Shown here piece after piece: positions 58,701-64,000 of a stretch of 64,000 nt of DNA; positions within the stretch are counted from its first letter, which is position 1; the number at the start of each line of letters is the position of its first letter. The notes under the pieces were generated by a model, which did not search any database, was not told the DNA's origin, and saw only the letters and a program-made list of their open reading frames with translations. A program made the translations under genes and the position numbers. The DNA is from Rhizophagus irregularis (taxonomy: Eukaryota > Glomeromycota > Glomeromycetes > Glomerales > Glomeraceae), in assembly GCF_026210795.1 (NCBI RefSeq), contig NC_089431.1:1178001-1242000 (forward strand), given 5' to 3'.

Positions 58701-61700
58701 ATTTGGTATTATTCTCCTCTTGTAATAAGATGAAATGTCTATAAATTTTATCTTAGCCATTCCGTGCTTCACGTATTTTATGCGTTACAATTTAGATGTC
58801 TATCATGTTCTTTATAATTATTAGAATAACGCGGCTGATTTATATAAGGACTACCTTAATTGTATTGTATAAGTGGGGACAGCTTTAGCACATGATAACT
58901 TTAATATTATCTGAATATATTTTAGTAGTAAACTTATATTGTATTGCAAATTTGAATGTATTGAATTTACTTTACCAATATTTATTAACATGAATACTTT
59001 ACCATTTATGAATTTGTGGCAGATATTTTTTACGATGGAATTTCAAAAAGGGATATATTTTGTCAAATTATTCGACTCTCGAAATTTCTAATAAATTATT
59101 TTATAATAATATGATGCAGTCTACAAGTTATAAATAAGATGAATCGTCAAAACAAGATTATTCCGGAATTATAATATTATACTATTGTAACAAAATTAAT
59201 ACCAAAGAAACAATGTAATGTGAGAAATTGCCATGTTATTGTTTTGTATAAAATGTATATGAACGTAAGATGAATAGGCTAGATTTATAAAGTTTGAAAA
59301 TTTATTGTATACACTAATAATAAAAAAATAGAGTAAACTTATTAAATTGGTTAAAGGGAAAAAATCACGTGCGATTAAGGAAAATATCACTTTTTTTTTT
59401 AATCATTTTTGTAAAATAAGTATTATAAATTTGATCTGAGAATTTAATAAAAAATTCTAACTTAACGTACTTAGGCAACTTGGTCCTTTGTCGCGTTCAT
59501 TTAAAATCAGTTTTCACGTGTAATAAATACATTTATAAATATTAGATGACAATTAGTCTATTAAACTATCAACTCCAAAAGTAATTTGTATAATTTGTAT
59601 ATATTACAAGATCACTTTTCCAATTATTACGTTATATTTTACATTATATTACTGTTTTTTTTAAATAACTAAAAGATCATGCAGCCATTGTAAGACCTTG
59701 TGAAGTAAAAGATTTTTTTATACGCAATAAAAAAATAAATAATTGAACGAGTATTTTCGAGTAATAGTACATTAATTTAATCTAGTAATTGAATGTATTT
59801 TAATAATAATATTATAAATAGTAGTTGATAAAAATATTTTAAAATATCATTAAAACTTCTTAATAAAGAATACATTTCCATAATAAATAAAAGTACAGTA
59901 TGCTATAATATTCTTTAACTCTTTACTTTATAGTGCTTTTATTTATCTTAATGAAACCCAAAATCATTAAAACTCCATAATAACGTTCACGCAACATAAG
60001 GAACTATAGCAAAAAATTCGTAAAATTTAATATATTGATTAAAAATTATTTTTTCGCCTAATTAAGTTTCATGATAAATGTGCATCCTACTATTCCCTTC
60101 TTTCTAAAAATAATAATAAATAAAGTCGAAAAACAAGTTTAAATACTAATTATTTGATTCAAATGTTAGTTTTTTAACTCCTTAATTTGTCTTCTGATTG
60201 AACTTTTAAGCAAGAAAAAAATTTTTTTTTTCAAGATTCTCCATGAGCTCGTCCATACCACCACCATTATAGACTCTTCATAAGTTTCTAGCTGTACCAT
60301 CTCTGGCCACTTTTTTTATCACCAATTTTTTTTTTTACAGCGCTATCGTAGTTGCTCCAGGAATATTGTGGCTTGCGGCGACTAGTATTTGCCATAATTT
60401 AATTATATTTTCTTTACTATTTAGATTTGATGATAATAAAGGATTCGGTCTCGTTTATTCATGATTATTTTGTTAATTCAGAAAAACCAAGAAGTTTCGT
60501 TAATAAACAAGAGAATTCAGAAAAAAAGTTTAAAATGCACAGGGAAATTAAATACAAAAAGATGCACGTATAATTTTAGTAAATGACTCATCTTTCAGTC
60601 CGACCCATTATTACACATAGAAAATCCAAATATTTTTATTATATATTTACTTTGATATTGCAGCTCAACATTAGAATATTTCTCTTAATTATTATTAGTT
60701 TCGAATACATATAATTTAATTTATTTTTAATTTATTATATAGATTTATAGAATTAAGTCAAGAAGTACAGTATTGTTCATACTTTATAATAGCTAATTAT
60801 TATCAGTTTTGAATGACAAAGTAGTATGACATCGATGTTCAATATATACTAATATTATGGAGTTGTAGAATTAATGAAAATAATGTTAATATTTAGTAAA
60901 GTTTCCTTTTCTTTGAAAGTTGAAAATTTAATGGTTAGTAACTAAAGAATAAATAGAAGTTTCACCTTAAACAAAAATGTTAATAAATCTACTTTATTTA
61001 TAAGATAAAAGCTTTATAAAATTCAAACTATATACTTATTGGAAATAATTTACTTGCTTAAAAATATAAAGCTGTGTATAAAAATCTCGCAACCGTCACA
61101 TCTATCATACAAAATATTAATTGATTGGTAATACTCTTATTCTCTTACAATCTCCGGATGACTTGGACGTACATTCGATCTTTTTTATATGTTGGTAAAA
61201 CCGTAAACAAATGACATATATAAAAGAAGACTACAAATTATGATAATGTATGGAATATATATGAATATAGTAAATTAACGAGTCCATCATAAGCAATTTT
61301 TAACTAAAAAAAAATATTCCAGATAATGTTTAATTCAATTAATACAAATTATGTGATTTATAATTTCAGAATGTTAGATTGTCTTTTTTTTAAAAAAACA
61401 TTTGTTAATATTTTTAATTATAGAAATGGATTTGTTAATACAAGAGCCACTATTTGAGTATAATCTTTACACTTTATTCGTTATTAATTTTTACGTCTCA
61501 TCAAAGATTAGTAAGATTGACACTATTTTATTTTTTTAAAATACAGAAAAAAAATGTACATTACCAAAAAAAAATTAAGTTCAGATAAAAAATAATTTTT
61601 ACTTCGCATACTTCGCATTTCAAGTATTTTACAAAATGTAGATCTCTTATGTAACCATCATTTTCCATCATTTTAACCATTTCGGGTTAGATTAGTTCTC

Positions 61701-61950
61701 TTTCTTTTTTATGATGATCAGCAGCTGCTTACGAATTTTCTTTGTCACAAAATAGTAATTTTTGTATACAATAGTAGTACAAACAGTAATACGAATAAGT
61801 AATACAAAAGTACGCAATTTATTGAACTTTCGTTCAATTAATAATTTTTTTCTTTTGTTTATAATAATTCTGGAATTTATTTTGAGTAACGTAGTTATTT
61901 GTTTATATAACTAAAATTAAAATTATAATCCACAACTCAAATTAATTAAT
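58701..61950. other. gene-poor AT-rich stretch
   Basis: 3.2 kb with no supported gene. The 64-codon minus frame at 59196-59390 is hydrophobic low-complexity. A slightly less AT-rich patch at 60235-60400 has short open stretches on the minus strand but no recognisable domain. Confidence 0.45.
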
Positions 61951-63966
61951 ATGGATGAAAAGCCAAAAAATTTATGGAATACTAATTATAAATATCAGGT
62001 AATAGCAATTTAATATTTTTAATAATTATAATTATTTTATTGAATTTTTGTAGTTAAAAATATTAATAAGTTTTTGTCTATTAAAAGATGCATGTTACAA
62101 TTTCTACTATTGATTCAACTATTAAATCAGAAAATGTAGATGAAAGAGTAGTTTATATAGAAGATTTAGAAAAAAGAAAACAAGCATATGGAATATGTGG
62201 AGAATGTAAAGAACCTGGTACAGGAGAATATTGGTGTCAACCTTGTAATGCTAAAAGATTTAAGGATAACTTTAAAAATTGGACTAGTGGAAATAAAGAT
62301 ATTGATGAATTTATACAACAATCACAACTTAATGCTGTACATTGTTATAAATGTCTTGAATGGATACCTTTTGAAAAATTTCAAAATATCACTTATATTG
62401 CAGAAGGTGGTTTTGGAAAGATTTATTCAGCAGAATGGCCTGAAGGATTTATTTCTCATTGGGATATTGAAAATCAAAAATGGTATAGATACAAAGATTC
62501 GGATAAATATGCATTAAAAAGTTTGAATAATTCTTCTGATATATGTTCAGATTTTTTAAATGAGGTAATTTAAACTTACTTTGTCTTATATATAAAGATT
62601 GTTATTTGCATTCATTTATTAATAAAATTTTTCTTTTTTAATGATAATTAGATTAACTCTCATCTTCAAATTTATCTTAATGATATTGTTGAATGTTATG
62701 GAATTACTCAAGATCCAAATAATAAAGAGTATATGATGGTTTTAATTTATTGTAAAAATGGAAATTTGAGAAATTATTTAAATAAATCAAATAATTATAT
62801 TAATTATAAATCAAAAATTGATCAATTACAACGAATTGCAAGAGGACTTTTAGATATTCATAATGCTGAAAAAGTTCACAAAGATTTTCATTCAGGTAAT
62901 ATTTTATTTAATATTTATCCATATATAAGTGATTTAGGAATGTGTCAACCAGCAAATAAGCAAAAAGTTAAAGAAGAAGGAATTTATGGAGTATTACCAT
63001 ATATGGCACCAGAAGTTTTACGTGGATACCAATATACAAAAGCAGCAGATATTTATTCATTTGGAATAATAATGAACGAACTTCTTTCTGAAGAAATTCC
63101 TTTTAATGATATTCCTCATGATGATTTTTTAGCTATTAAAATTTGTAAAGGACTTAGACCAACAATTTCTAAAGACATACCAAAGTTACTTGCAGATTTA
63201 ATAATAAAATGTTGGGATGCTGAAATAAAAAATAGACCAACCACTAAAGAATTGTATCAACTATTAAAGAAATGGTATGATGAGATTGAAGAGATTGAAG
63301 GTAGTGAAGATAGTGAAGATAGTGAATATAGTGAAGATGATGAAGATGGTGAAGATGGTGAAGATGGTGAAGATGGTGAAGATGGTGAAGATGGTGAAGA
63401 TAGCAAAGATAGTAAAGATAGTGAAGATAATGAAGATAGTGAATATAGTGGAGATAGTGAATATGGTGAAGATAGTAGAAATGGTGACGATAGTGAAGAT
63501 GTTAAAGATAGTGAAGATGTTAAAGATAGTGAAAATGCTGACAATAGTCAAATTAGTGAAATATATTTTCAAATAAAAGAATGTGATAAAATTAGAAAAG
63601 AAAAATTCAAAAATAGATCAAATGAAGATAAATCCAAAAACTTCAAAACACATCCACAAGCAATTTATACTAGTAGACTTTTAAATTTCAAAAATCTTCC
63701 AAACCCAGTAAATTCTTCAGATGTACCATCATTTCAAGTTAATTCAGGTAAATTTTCCATTTTAATTAGTTATGAAAAAATCTTATTCAAGTTTTAACAA
63801 TATCAACTTTTTTTTAATAATAGATGATGTCCCATCAGTATCAACAAATCTAAGTAAGTATAATCATTAGTAATAATACTTTTTGTAATTATAAATTTAT
63901 ATTTTATTTTAACATTATTTTGTTATTTAATTTATAGTTTCAGAATGTTTTGATTATAGAATTTAG
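61951..63966 (+). CDS. TKL-like protein kinase K4 with acidic Asp/Ser linker
   Basis: Exons 61951-61998, 62088-62564, 62652-63747, 63824-63853 and 63938-63966 give 559 residues with consistent phases. The order is MDEKPKNLWN, Cys module CGEC...WCQPCNAKRF, EWIPFEKFQNITYI, Gly loop EGGFGKIYSAEWPEG, a YALKSL lysine, and HKDFHSGN with Asp253. Then come SDLGMC and APEVLRGYQYTKAADIYSF. After KELYQLLKKW a linker of about 90 residues of Glu, Asp, Gly and Ser is encoded by the repeat at 63289-63540. The shared segment THPQAIYTSRLLNF follows it. The last small exon ends in SECFDYRI and TAG, whereas K2 reads through to another exon because its exon is one base shorter. All catalytic residues are intact. 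Confidence 0.85.
63289..63540 (+). repeat. acidic minisatellite in K4
   Basis: 9-bp units of the type gatggtgaa and gatagtgaa, five or more identical in the centre (about 63341-63400), encode DGE and DSE repeats. The array is open in several frames on both strands, giving three shadow ORFs of 95-102 codons at 63257-63576. Confidence 0.9.
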
Positions 63967-64000
63967 TGAATCAGGTAAAATAATTTATTTAAAGTTATTT

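Noticed and set aside
62188-62517. 109-codon frame in K4 and similar frames at 55126-55308 and 41751-41963
   Set aside because: Out-of-frame shadows of kinase exon 2; the kinase motifs are in the other frame.
63257-63576. Three overlapping open frames of 95-102 codons on both strands
   Set aside because: They are shadows of the 9-bp repeat inside kinase K4. A repeat with period divisible by three keeps several frames open.

Overview
The window looks like nuclear DNA of an arbuscular mycorrhizal fungus, most likely Rhizophagus (Glomeromycotina). The reasons are its very AT-rich sequence with long A and T runs, short GT-AG introns, and the mix of families: a Sel1-repeat protein, several TKL-like kinases with a Cys-pair N-terminal region, an HMG-box (MATA-HMG-like) relic, a fungal Myb/SANT gene, methyltransferases and many small inverted-repeat transposons. 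The species call is inference from family content. No search was run.

Layout. 1-6 kb: a zinc-ribbon protein (minus) and a 5'-truncated LINE flanked by a 14-bp direct repeat. 4.6-8.6 kb: two SAM-dependent methyltransferase paralogues head to head, differing by one intron, an intron insertion and a long acidic C-terminal tail. 10.9-11.7 kb: unrecognised minus-strand coding remnants. 12.2-15.8 kb: an unknown ORF split by a 1.4-kb inverted-repeat element, then an MFAP1-like (splicing factor) pseudogene split by a hAT-type MITE with a perfect 8-bp target duplication. 17.4-19.4 kb: an array of exon-like microblocks, then a two-exon gene for a 63-residue secreted peptide with a Lys-Arg site. 19.6-25.5 kb: a short-chain dehydrogenase and an intronless 889-residue Sel1 protein built from A-B-C repeat triplets. 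28.2-30.7 kb: a five-exon TRP-like channel gene with an in-frame TAG in exon 1. 30.7-40.6 kb: gene-poor, with several non-autonomous elements.

40.6-64 kb is a kinase cluster: K1 (minus, catalytic Asp replaced by Asn, a candidate pseudokinase), a kinase/GTPase chimeric pseudogene, K2 (intact), K3 (frameshifted and internally deleted) and K4 (intact, with an expanding acidic linker). An HMG-box pseudogene and a damaged Myb/SANT gene lie between K1 and the chimera. Methyltransferase exon relics at 52.8-53.2 and 58.5 kb show the same gain and decay in that family.

The main theme is lineage-specific expansion and decay of signalling families in a transposon-rich region. No operon-like or defence-island system is visible. 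The best candidates for something under-described are the secreted KR peptide, the Asp-to-Asn kinase inside an active kinase cluster, the microexon-like arrays, and a MITE family with 3-bp TTG/CAA target duplications. Exon borders were chosen by reading-frame continuity and by comparing paralogues within the window.
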